Assembly (NCBI RefSeq): GCF_024586915.1
Contig: NZ_JANBVS010000010.1
Location: 124,001 to 188,000 of the forward strand
Length of the DNA: 64,000 nucleotides
Direction of reading: 5' to 3'
From: Bradyrhizobium sp. SRS-191
GTDB lineage: Bacteria; Pseudomonadota; Alphaproteobacteria; Rhizobiales; Xanthobacteraceae
Part shown: in pieces, positions 24,688 through 32,479 of the stretch
How positions within the stretch are numbered: the first letter of the stretch is position 1
Layout: each line of letters opens with the position of its first letter
Program-made: the position numbers and the translations under genes
The notes under the pieces: model-generated
Database searches by the model: none
Seen by the model: the letters and a program-made list of their open reading frames with translations, nothing else
Told to the model about the DNA's origin: nothing

Positions 24688-27261
24688 ATGAACGAGAACG
24701 ACACGTTCGTCGCGGCTCAGAACATGACCGCACCGGGATTGCGCCAAGGGCTTACAGACCTGAGCGACATGCCCTATCGCCGCCGCCGGCCGGCGCGGTT
24801 TTTGACCAGAGTCGTCGAACTGCTCGTCGGGGCAGGTGTCGGCGTTTGGCAGCTCGGCCTCGCCGGTCGGGATGCCGTGCTGGACGTGCGGGAGAACTGG
24901 GGCGGCGCCGAACGTCGGCTGCTGCGCCGGTTCGATGGTACTGGTGGAGGCCAGGGTCGCTCGGTCGCGATCTATGCCCATTTTGCCCCCTATTCCGGCG
25001 TCAGCGCGATGGTGGCCCGTCAACTGCGGGACTATGCGCGCCTCGGCTTTCGCATCGTGTTCGTGTCAGCCGCTCCTCATTTTACGGAGGAGGATTTCGC
25101 CTCGATCCGCGACAGCGTGGACGTCGTCCTGCACCGGCGCAATTTCGGGCTGGATTTCGGAAGCTGGGTTGATGCGATCACCCTCCTCCCCGACCTTGTC
25201 GACGACATCGACGAACTGCTGCTGGTGAACGATTCCGTGCTCGGCCCGATCCATCCGCTGGATGGCCCGCTGGCCGAGATGCGGCGCGGCGGAGAGGGCC
25301 TGTTCGGCATGACGGACAGCGTCCAATATGCCCCGCACCTGCAATCCTACTTCCTGCTCGCGCGCGGCGGCGATGCCATCGCGGATCTCGCGGACTTCCT
25401 GAGGGACCGCAGGCTCAGCGTTTCCAAACGGCGCGTCGTGAAGCGGTTCGAGGTCGCCCTGAGCGGCCATATGCGCGATCTCGGCCACAGGGTCGCGGCG
25501 ATCTGGAACTACGAGACGCTGGAAGCGGAAATGCTGCGCTCCGACACGGACGTCGCCGCGCTTTCCGCGCAGCTTCCCCGCTTCAGGCTGAGGCCCGGCG
25601 GTCCCGGCCTGTTCGGCCTGCGCCGCCAGTTGCTCGACCTGCCCTTGAACCCCGTCCACCACTTCGCGGGGCTTCTGGTGCGCCGGTGCGGTTTCCCTTT
25701 CCTGAAAACGGAACTCGTGCAACGCAATCCCGCGCGCATCCTCGATGCGCTTCAGTGGCGAGATCTCATCCCGCGTGATGCGCCGATTTCGCTGGCGCTG
25801 CTGGAGGATCATCTCGCGTCGCTCGAGCGGCCCATGCGCCGTCGGCGGCGGGCCGTGCTGCCGCAGCCCTCTCTCAACTCCGATGTCACGCCCGCGAAGG
25901 ACGCGGTCGCGCCTCCGGAGCCGACGGCGGCGCCAGCCACGGAAAAGCCGTGGCAGCTGCCGTTGAGGTCGGCGTGGGAACGCAGCCAGCCTGCCGCCGC
26001 CGCACCGGTGACACCGACGCTGAGCGCGGAGAGTCTGACGCGCGCGGTCTCGCGCACCCCGCTGGTCCTCAGCGTCAGCCATGATGACTACGCGATCTAT
26101 ACGGGTGGCGTTCAGAATGTCATCTGCGAGGAACAGCAGGCCTTTGCCGGCGAAGGGGTGAGTTACCTGCATCTTTCGCCCACGAAGCCGACCAGCGGCC
26201 TGGCCCCGGCCCAGCCCAACGTGCTGTCCGTGCGGCTGGATGGCGTGCTCCTTGGCACCGCGTCGGTCGAGGACCTGATGGCCGTACTCTCCGGCCTCGA
26301 CCAGGAGAACGCGGTCCTGGCCACGATCATCCATCATTTCTCGGGCCACGCACCGGAACAGATCCTGGCCCTGCACCAGGCGGCCGGATCGCCGCAGGCC
26401 ATCGTCTGGCTGCACGATTTCGGAACGCTCTGTTCGAACCCGTTCCTGCTGCGCAACGACATCGTCTTCTGCGGAGCGCCGCAGGCGCAGTCCGCCGCCT
26501 GCGGCATCTGCGCTTATGGCGCAAGCCGGGAAGCGCATATGGACCGCTTGCGCGCTTTCTTCGCGGCCAGTGCACCGACCTTCCTCGCTCCTTCCCGGAC
26601 CGCGCTGTCCTTCTGGCAGGAACGCATCGGCTTGGCGGGCGGGGCCTCATCAGGCGAGATCGTGCCGCCGCTTCGCCTGGTCCCCCTGCCCTTGCCGACC
26701 CGCCAGCGAGCGCAGGACCAGCGGCTGCGCATCGCCCATGTCGGCATGCGGCACACGCACAAGGGCTGGGCGACCTTTGCCGCGCTGGCGGAGGTGCTCG
26801 CCGGCGACGACCGCTACGCGTTCCTCCAACTGGGGCTCGACCTCGGCCATCCGTTGCCGCCTCATATTCGTCGCGTGAACGTGGACGTCGCTGCCAACAA
26901 ACGGACAGCCATGGCCGACATGATCGCCGCCGAACAGGTCGACGTCGTCATCAACTGGTCGGAATGCTTCGAAACGTTTTCCTTCACCGCCCATGAGGCG
27001 CTGGCGGCCGGCGCCCTGCTCATCACCCACCCGAAAGCGGGCCATATTCCCGTGGCCATCGCGGAGTACGCGCCGGGACGCGGGCTGGTTCTCGACAATG
27101 CCGAAGCGCTGCAGGCGCTGTTCATCTCGGGCGCCATTCAAGAGCTGTGCGCCCGCTCCCCGGCCACGCGGCACATGATGGTGTTCGGCGGCGCCAGCGC
27201 CGAATGGCTGTTGGCGCGACGAGGGGATGCCCGCAAGCGGACGCTGGCGCGCCATGCCTGA
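24688..27261 (+). CDS. RgpF-type rhamnan synthesis domain fused to GT-B glycosyltransferase
   Basis: The 857-residue product starts with a rhamnan-synthesis RgpF-like domain (SVAIYAHFAPYSGVSAMV, then RRNFGLDFGSWVDAI and LLVNDSVLGPI, residues about 90-350). An Ala/Pro-rich linker follows around residues 390-450. The C-terminal half resembles a GT4-like GT-B enzyme: IYTGGVQNVICEEQQAF, RIAHVGMRHTHKGW, and WSECFETFSFTAHEALA near residue 760. It fits extension of a rhamnose-rich chain using dTDP-rhamnose from rfbBDAC. The stop overlaps the next start by eight bases. Confidence 0.82.
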   Translation: MNENDTFVAAQNMTAPGLRQGLTDLSDMPYRRRRPARFLTRVVELLVGAGVGVWQLGLAGRDAVLDVRENWGGAERRLLRRFDGTGGGQGRSVAIYAHFAPYSGVSAMVARQLRDYARLGFRIVFVSAAPHFTEEDFASIRDSVDVVLHRRNFGLDFGSWVDAITLLPDLVDDIDELLLVNDSVLGPIHPLDGPLAEMRRGGEGLFGMTDSVQYAPHLQSYFLLARGGDAIADLADFLRDRRLSVSKRRVVKRFEVALSGHMRDLGHRVAAIWNYETLEAEMLRSDTDVAALSAQLPRFRLRPGGPGLFGLRRQLLDLPLNPVHHFAGLLVRRCGFPFLKTELVQRNPARILDALQWRDLIPRDAPISLALLEDHLASLERPMRRRRRAVLPQPSLNSDVTPAKDAVAPPEPTAAPATEKPWQLPLRSAWERSQPAAAAPVTPTLSAESLTRAVSRTPLVLSVSHDDYAIYTGGVQNVICEEQQAFAGEGVSYLHLSPTKPTSGLAPAQPNVLSVRLDGVLLGTASVEDLMAVLSGLDQENAVLATIIHHFSGHAPEQILALHQAAGSPQAIVWLHDFGTLCSNPFLLRNDIVFCGAPQAQSAACGICAYGASREAHMDRLRAFFAASAPTFLAPSRTALSFWQERIGLAGGASSGEIVPPLRLVPLPLPTRQRAQDQRLRIAHVGMRHTHKGWATFAALAEVLAGDDRYAFLQLGLDLGHPLPPHIRRVNVDVAANKRTAMADMIAAEQVDVVINWSECFETFSFTAHEALAAGALLITHPKAGHIPVAIAEYAPGRGLVLDNAEALQALFISGAIQELCARSPATRHMMVFGGASAEWLLARRGDARKRTLARHA

Positions 27262-28300
27262 CCGCAGCCTGCCTGGCAACCCCGTGCATTGCTTTACGTC
27301 CGCATCCCTCGCCTATGCCGACCGCGCCCTCGTGCTCGCCACGAGCCTGCGCCGCGCCCATCCGGACTGGGTGCTCTGGCTGTGTCTCGTCGACGTGCCG
27401 CCCCCCGGCTTCTCCATGGAAGCACTGACAGCGGCCTTCGACCATGTGGTCCCGGCGGAAGACCTGCCCATTCCGGATGTGCGCAGCTGGCTGTTCGGCC
27501 ACGACGTCGTCGAAGCCTGCACCGCAGTGAAGGGCGCCATGATGCTGCACATGCAGGCGCAAGGCGCGGACCGCGTCATCTATCTCGATCCGGACATTGC
27601 AGTGTTCGCGCCGCTCACGACCATCACCGAGCGGCTCGAGGTGGCAGACATCGTTCTGACTCCGCACCTCCTGGATCCCGAGCCCACGGTGGCTGGCGTG
27701 CTGGACAATGAAATCGGCGCCCTCAAGCACGGCATCTACAATCTCGGCTTCATCGCCGTATCGTCGCGCCCCGAAGGACGCCGCTTCGCCCGCTGGTGGG
27801 CGGACCGGCTGCGCCTGTTCTGCGTGGACGACATTCCCGCCGGGCTGTTCACCGACCAGCGCTGGTGCGACCATGTGCCGGCCTTCTTCCCCTCCACCCA
27901 CATCCTGCGCGATCCCGGCTGCAATGTCGCAAGCTGGAATCTCGCGAACCGCCCCCTGACCATCGGGCAGGACGGCGTCATCCGCGCAGCGGGCGCCCCG
28001 CTCTGCTTCTTCCACTTCACCAAGTTCACCGGCGCGGGCCGCCCGATGCTGGAGCGTTATTCCGGTTCTGGCAGCGCGCTGGACGAAGTGATGGCCTGGT
28101 ACGGCGCCGCCCTCGCATCCCATGCGCCGCGGGACTTGCCGGCCGGCTGGTGGGCCTATGGAAGCCATGCGGATGGCCGGCCGATTCCCCGCGCGCATCG
28201 TCGATCCTGGCGCGCCAACGCCGCCTTGCGGGCGGAGGTGGCAGACCCGTTCGCCGTCGCCTCGCGCGACTTCGCGCGCCTTGCCGGATATCCCGCATGA
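27254..28300 (+). CDS. GT8-like glycosyltransferase
   Basis: This 348-residue protein opens with PVHCFTSASLAYADRALVLATS. It has a strong DxD in RVIYLDPDIAVFAPL near residue 115, the metal/nucleotide-sugar motif of GT8-like GT-A enzymes. FTDQRWCDHVPAFF and SWNLANRPL follow in the C-terminal half. I chose the ATG at 27254, inside the end of the preceding gene, as the start; the nine upstream codons in frame read as overlap. It forms an operon with the RgpF fusion. Confidence 0.75.
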   Translation: MPDRSLPGNPVHCFTSASLAYADRALVLATSLRRAHPDWVLWLCLVDVPPPGFSMEALTAAFDHVVPAEDLPIPDVRSWLFGHDVVEACTAVKGAMMLHMQAQGADRVIYLDPDIAVFAPLTTITERLEVADIVLTPHLLDPEPTVAGVLDNEIGALKHGIYNLGFIAVSSRPEGRRFARWWADRLRLFCVDDIPAGLFTDQRWCDHVPAFFPSTHILRDPGCNVASWNLANRPLTIGQDGVIRAAGAPLCFFHFTKFTGAGRPMLERYSGSGSALDEVMAWYGAALASHAPRDLPAGWWAYGSHADGRPIPRAHRRSWRANAALRAEVADPFAVASRDFARLAGYPA

Positions 28301-28337
28301 GCCTGCCGCGCATCTCCGTGAGGCGGACGGCTCACGC

Positions 28338-29744
28338 ATGATGCGCGGCCTCATTCTCCTGATCTGGCTCGTCTCGCTCGCCGTGAATGCGCCGGGACAC
28401 CTCTCCTACGATTCCATCGTACAGCTCACGGAAGGGCGGACCGGCGTATTCGCCGGCTTCCACCCTCCGCTCATGTCGGCCTTGCTCGGCTTCTTTGATC
28501 ATGTCCTCCCAGGCACGGCGCTCTATCTCGTCGGCGTGTCAGCTCTGTTCTATTTGCCGCTGATCGCACTGGCCGGAGGCGACGCAGGGCGCCGGCCTCT
28601 GAACTGGCTGGCGAGCGCGGCTCTCGTGCTGCTGATCGCCACACCCTTCCTCCTCATCTATCAGGGCATCGTCTGGAAGGACGTGCTGTTTGCCAATCTG
28701 TCCCTCTCGACCTTTGCCTGCCTCGTGCAGGCGGACCGCGAGGCGAGGCGCCCCGCCCGCCTGTTCTGCTTCGCCGCAGCGGCCGTGCTCGCGGCGCTTG
28801 CCATGGCCACGCGCCAGAACGGACTTTTGGTGCCGGTGTTCGCGGCGGCGGCACTTGCCTGGCCGATGACAAATTTCGCTGGGCTGAGACGGAGGATCCT
28901 CGCGAGCAGCGCATGGCTTCTGCTTGTCGGAGTGGCCTTCCTCGCGACGCAGGCCGCGATCGCGAGGGTGGCGACGCAGCCGGTCGGAAGCGGCTTCGCC
29001 AAAGGCCTGATCGTCCTGCAGCGATACGACATCGTCGGCATGATCGCCCATGGCGCGCCCCCCTTCGACGGCGCCGCGGCCGACACCGACGACGCGGCCC
29101 GTGTCACGGCCGCCTTCCGCCGCGACTATGAGGCGAGCCGGCTCGATCGGGTGATGAAGACGCCGGAGGTCATCGCCTATTTCACCCGCACGGGTTTGGA
29201 TGGCGGCCAGTGGTGGCGCATGGTGCGGCAAAATCCCGGCGCCTGGCTGGCGCATCGTGCGGCCGTCTTCCGCTGGATGGTGTTTCCCTCCGACGTCAGG
29301 GAATGTCTGCCCGTCTGGGTCGGCGTGGACGGGCCTGCCGAACAAATATCAGCGCTCGGGCTCAGCCGCGGTGCGCGTCCGCAAGACAGCGCGCTCTATG
29401 CCTATGCCACGCGGTGGTTCGGCACGCCGTTGTTCGTCAACGGTGCGTGGGCGCTTCTGGCCGTGGCGCTTGGCGCCGTCCTGCTGCGCCGTCGCCGGAG
29501 CGGCGACGTGACGATGGTCTTGCTGCTCGGCACAGCGCTCGCCTTCTGCGCCAGCTTCGCCCTCATCGGCATCGCCTGCGATGTCCGCTATTTGTTTCTG
29601 CTGCCGGTCGCCTGCTGCGGTGCGCTTGCCCAGCTGGCCGCGGCAGCGAAAGACCGAGCCGGATCGTTCAGCGGGTCCGGAAGGTCAGCCAGTGGGCGGC
29701 CTCGATCCCCGCCAGCGCCACCGCCTCCTGCGCATCCCTTCTGA
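28338..29744 (+). CDS. Polytopic membrane protein of the glycan locus (GT39-like topology)
   Basis: This 468-residue protein has about ten hydrophobic helices, starting with MMRGLILLIWLVSLAVN. A periplasmic-looking loop holds WRMVRQNPGAWLAHRAAVF between the membrane blocks. The layout resembles membrane glycosyltransferases or O-antigen ligases/polymerases, but I see no decisive motif. I start at ATG 28338, since the upstream frame overlaps the previous gene. The last 30 residues are Ser/Pro-rich and overlap the convergent sulfotransferase by 77 bases. Confidence 0.6.
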   Translation: MMRGLILLIWLVSLAVNAPGHLSYDSIVQLTEGRTGVFAGFHPPLMSALLGFFDHVLPGTALYLVGVSALFYLPLIALAGGDAGRRPLNWLASAALVLLIATPFLLIYQGIVWKDVLFANLSLSTFACLVQADREARRPARLFCFAAAAVLAALAMATRQNGLLVPVFAAAALAWPMTNFAGLRRRILASSAWLLLVGVAFLATQAAIARVATQPVGSGFAKGLIVLQRYDIVGMIAHGAPPFDGAAADTDDAARVTAAFRRDYEASRLDRVMKTPEVIAYFTRTGLDGGQWWRMVRQNPGAWLAHRAAVFRWMVFPSDVRECLPVWVGVDGPAEQISALGLSRGARPQDSALYAYATRWFGTPLFVNGAWALLAVALGAVLLRRRRSGDVTMVLLLGTALAFCASFALIGIACDVRYLFLLPVACCGALAQLAAAAKDRAGSFSGSGRSASGRPRSPPAPPPPAHPF

Positions 29745-30432
29745 AGATCTCTCGCAGATACGCGACATCCTCTGGCGACATTCTCTCGCCGGGTCGCGGG
29801 TTCGAATTGGCCCGAATGCAAGGGACCGGCGGAAACGCGGGAAGACTTAAGAAATCGGCGATCCGTGACAGCGCCGCGGGCACATCGGCAAACAGCCGCG
29901 CATACTCCAGGAACAACAACTGCCGATCCGGAAACAGCCTGCGCGCGCGCCGAACCTGGGCCGCGTAGAAGCCGCGCTCGACATAGGAGAAGGCGCGCAG
30001 CGCCGGCCCGCGCTCACCCGATGTCATCCGGCGGCGCCCATCACGGATGGCCTGCGCGAAGTCCAGGTTGTCAGCGCCACGATGCCGTTCCATCGACCAA
30101 TGCGACCAGGCCCGCTCGATGGGATCGCGCAGAATGATGATGATCCGCGCCTGCCGATTGTAGCGCCTCACGCGCGCCAGAGCGGGCGGCCAGAAGCTCG
30201 TGATCGGAGTCGCCTCGAACCGGAGCCGGCCTCGTTTCCGCGCGGAGAGCGGATAGTAGGACTCGAGCCGCTCGTCCGCCGGCTCGCTCCAATCCTGGCT
30301 CTCGTCATCGAAGACGTGGGTTTCCTTGACGGACGCGCCGGCGAGGCCGGGATGGAGCCGCAGATAGGCGTCGAGGCTGGTGGTGCCGGCCTTCTGTACG
30401 CCGGCCACGAACAGCCCGACCCGATCACTCAC
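29668..30432 (-). CDS. Sulfotransferase
   Basis: This 254-residue cytosolic sulfotransferase of the heparan-sulfate/Stf0-like type binds PAPS. The 5'-phosphosulfate loop is VQKAGTTSLDAYL at residues 12-24, and the 3'-phosphate motif is IIILRDPIERAWSHW near residue 100. ADFLSLP appears near the C terminus. It overlaps the upstream second sulfotransferase gene by four bases and, at its 3' end, the convergent membrane-protein gene. It likely sulfates a sugar in the glycan. Confidence 0.9.
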   Translation of the reverse strand: MSDRVGLFVAGVQKAGTTSLDAYLRLHPGLAGASVKETHVFDDESQDWSEPADERLESYYPLSARKRGRLRFEATPITSFWPPALARVRRYNRQARIIIILRDPIERAWSHWSMERHRGADNLDFAQAIRDGRRRMTSGERGPALRAFSYVERGFYAAQVRRARRLFPDRQLLFLEYARLFADVPAALSRIADFLSLPAFPPVPCIRANSNPRPGERMSPEDVAYLREIFRRDAQEAVALAGIEAAHWLTFRTR

Positions 30433-31406
30433 CGCCTGCTGCCCTGATACAGCGATCTGTTCAACTGCTCGAACAGCTCCGCCATGGCCTGCTCGTCGCG
30501 CTCCGGATCATCCGATGCCCAGGCCGGATGGGCCGTCGTGAGCCGGCGGTTGAGAAATTCGATCTCGGTGGAGAGCGACATCCTCGCCGCGCAGGACAGG
30601 ACCTCCGCCGCCGCCGCATCGACGTCCGCCCGCCCGCCATCATCATCCGCATCGGCGAGGCTCGAGAGAGACTCATGCAGGCGGTCGAGCAGACCACCGA
30701 AGCCAGGACCGAAGACATCGGTCGACTGGAGCGCCTGGTGGTGACGCAACGACGGCTTCACGGGCGCGTCTTCCGGATCCTCGGCGTGCCAGGGGCCCGG
30801 CAGCGTGCGAATTCGCGCGGCCGTTCCTCGCCAGTCCGCGAGCATGTCCTCATAGCGCAAGGTGATGCGGGGCACGTCACGGCTGTCCTGTTCGGCCGCA
30901 ATCACATGCCGCGCCCAGAGCAGGCCGGCATAGCTGGCCGACATTCGGTTCCGCGTCGCGAGCGAGGCCGCGACTTCCGCTGGGTGACGCAGGGCCAGCA
31001 CGACGCAACTCTCCCGTCCCGCCAGCCCGAGCACCTGGCGGAACAGCGGGAAGAAGCGGCACATGCGCGGATCCTTGATCACCGGCAGAGCCGCCTCGGG
31101 GAAATCCTCCGCCATGGCTTGCACCATTTCACCGATCAGCCCGGCCGCGACATCGCGGGGAACGGCGGCGAGGGAAAACGGCTTCACGTCGAACCAGACC
31201 GAGCCCGCGGCGGTCAGAAGCCGCTCATGCAGAGCGACCAGCATGGCCGGTTCGAAATAGCCCTCGGGATTATCGGGGCCTGGAGGGCTGAGCCGTAGCG
31301 GCAGCGTCGCGCCGAGGCACGATAGCAGATGAGCCAACGCGGAGGTTCCGCTGCGATGCATGCCGAGAACGATGCAGGCATAAGCCTGCGACGAAGATTG
31401 CATCAT
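30429..31406 (-). CDS. Sulfotransferase-family protein
   Basis: This 325-residue protein has a PAPS-type P-loop IVLGMHRSGTSALAHLL at residues 12-28 and the second site LALRHPAEVAASLATRN. The family includes sulfotransferases and related P-loop proteins often attached to bacterial glycan loci. It is translated ahead of the first sulfotransferase with an ATGA overlap, giving a two-gene unit. The two proteins share the fold but little sequence, so they probably modify different positions. Confidence 0.85.
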   Translation of the reverse strand: MMQSSSQAYACIVLGMHRSGTSALAHLLSCLGATLPLRLSPPGPDNPEGYFEPAMLVALHERLLTAAGSVWFDVKPFSLAAVPRDVAAGLIGEMVQAMAEDFPEAALPVIKDPRMCRFFPLFRQVLGLAGRESCVVLALRHPAEVAASLATRNRMSASYAGLLWARHVIAAEQDSRDVPRITLRYEDMLADWRGTAARIRTLPGPWHAEDPEDAPVKPSLRHHQALQSTDVFGPGFGGLLDRLHESLSSLADADDDGGRADVDAAAAEVLSCAARMSLSTEIEFLNRRLTTAHPAWASDDPERDEQAMAELFEQLNRSLYQGSRR

Positions 31407-31796
31407 CGAACAGTCCGTGGCTCCCTACCCGCCCTCCCGACTCCGGCCGCAGCCGAGCATTCGGGCCATCACTTCAATCACACCTGCACCGTCCCCGGCA
31501 AACCTATTGGATCGTCCGCCGGGGAAATCCATCCTGGCCGGAACCGACGCTGTGGAGCACGCGCTCCACCTGGAGCGCCACCGCACCGTCGCGGCTGGTT
31601 GGCAGGTTGCACATCTCGCAGGCCATGCCGGCATCCCGCGAGCCGACGACCATCGCGGAGACGACCACTCGGACTCTCGAAGCTGTTGGATGAAACTGCG
31701 GCGGCCGGTCGACGAGACCAACAGTTCACCGGCAAGCGAGCCGTTTACAAGCGCATCCAGCAAACGCCAGCAAGCAACCGTGTCTCGCGCCCTTCT

Positions 31797-32347
31797 GTAC
31801 GTTTCAAACAGCAGGCATGCCTCGGCTATCTCGCGGCGTCCTGCGCCCGAGCTCTCCCATCAGTCGACCTCTCCCTCGAAAAGAAGAGGCGCAGGGAAGA
31901 CCGGGTATCGGCTGATACCCGCGGTCCGCGTGCAGCAAACAAGCACGCGGCAGAACCACAGGTATAGCCCAATATCCGGCCTTCCCTGCGCGACGGTTTT
32001 GCGACTTATAGGCGCTCTCCCCGGGGACCGGCTGTCTTGCCCCCGTCGCCTGCGGCTCATCATCACCGCCGGCTTGGCGTCAGCTTCGGGACGCCAGGAC
32101 CACACCATTTCGCCGTCGCCTCACTCTGTTCGTCGGCCCGATCATGAGACCAGGCTGCAGAGCAACGCGCCCATCGCAACCCCTGCTCGACGCTCGTGAC
32201 GATCGCGAAACGTCCCTCTTCAGCGAGCCGGGATGCGCGAGAATGTGGAGCTGATTTGCCCGACGTGACAAGGGAGAAGTGCGCGACAAACCGGCACGAC
32301 GGGCAGTTGGTGCATGCGGGGTATGCAAGGGTTGCTCGTCGGGCAGA
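31797..32347 (+). repeat. Long dispersed intergenic repeat, copy 1
   Basis: A block of about 550 bases nearly collinear with the copy at 57.3-57.85 kb. It includes CAAACAGCAGGCATG, GAAGAGGCGCAGGGAAGACC, two adjacent hairpins (31903-31920 and 31926-31950), CCGGCCTTCCCTGCGCGACG, CTCCCCGGGGACCGGCTG, CGGGACGCCAGGACCACACC and ACGATCGCGAAACG. The open frame through it is low in conserved features and shared only by repeat copies. I recognise the family as common in Bradyrhizobium intergenic DNA; its function is not known to me. Confidence 0.85.
31903..31950 (+). repeat. Paired hairpins inside repeat copy 1
   Basis: GGGTATCGGCTGATACCC (31903-31920) folds into a stem, and CCGCGTGC at 31926-31933 pairs with GCACGCGG at 31943-31950 around a 9-base loop. 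In copy 2 the first element is GGGTATCAGCTGATACCC, a perfect palindrome; the G in copy 1 still allows G.U pairing, so the stem is kept. Confidence 0.75.
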
Positions 32348-32479
32348 TCCTCAGTTGGACGACGATCGCTACGGTGTCGACCGAATCCTCGTCCACATCC
32401 GGAACACTTCGAGCAACAGCTCGACGAACTGCTCATTCCTCGAGCCGTTGAAGAGAGCTCGCCGTCCGAGCCGCGCCGA

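Larger units (their letters stand above)
31407..32479. other. Intergenic region with long dispersed repeat
   Basis: About 1.07 kb without a supported gene. The first 390 bases carry short open frames on both strands with no recognisable product. From 31797 to about 32347 it is a repeat shared with 57297-57900. The last 130 bases lead into the 3' end of the chemoreceptor gene. Confidence 0.6.

Noticed and set aside
31417..32199. 260-codon plus-strand frame in the intergenic repeat
   Set aside because: Most of it lies in the dispersed repeat and its translation is only shared by other repeat copies.
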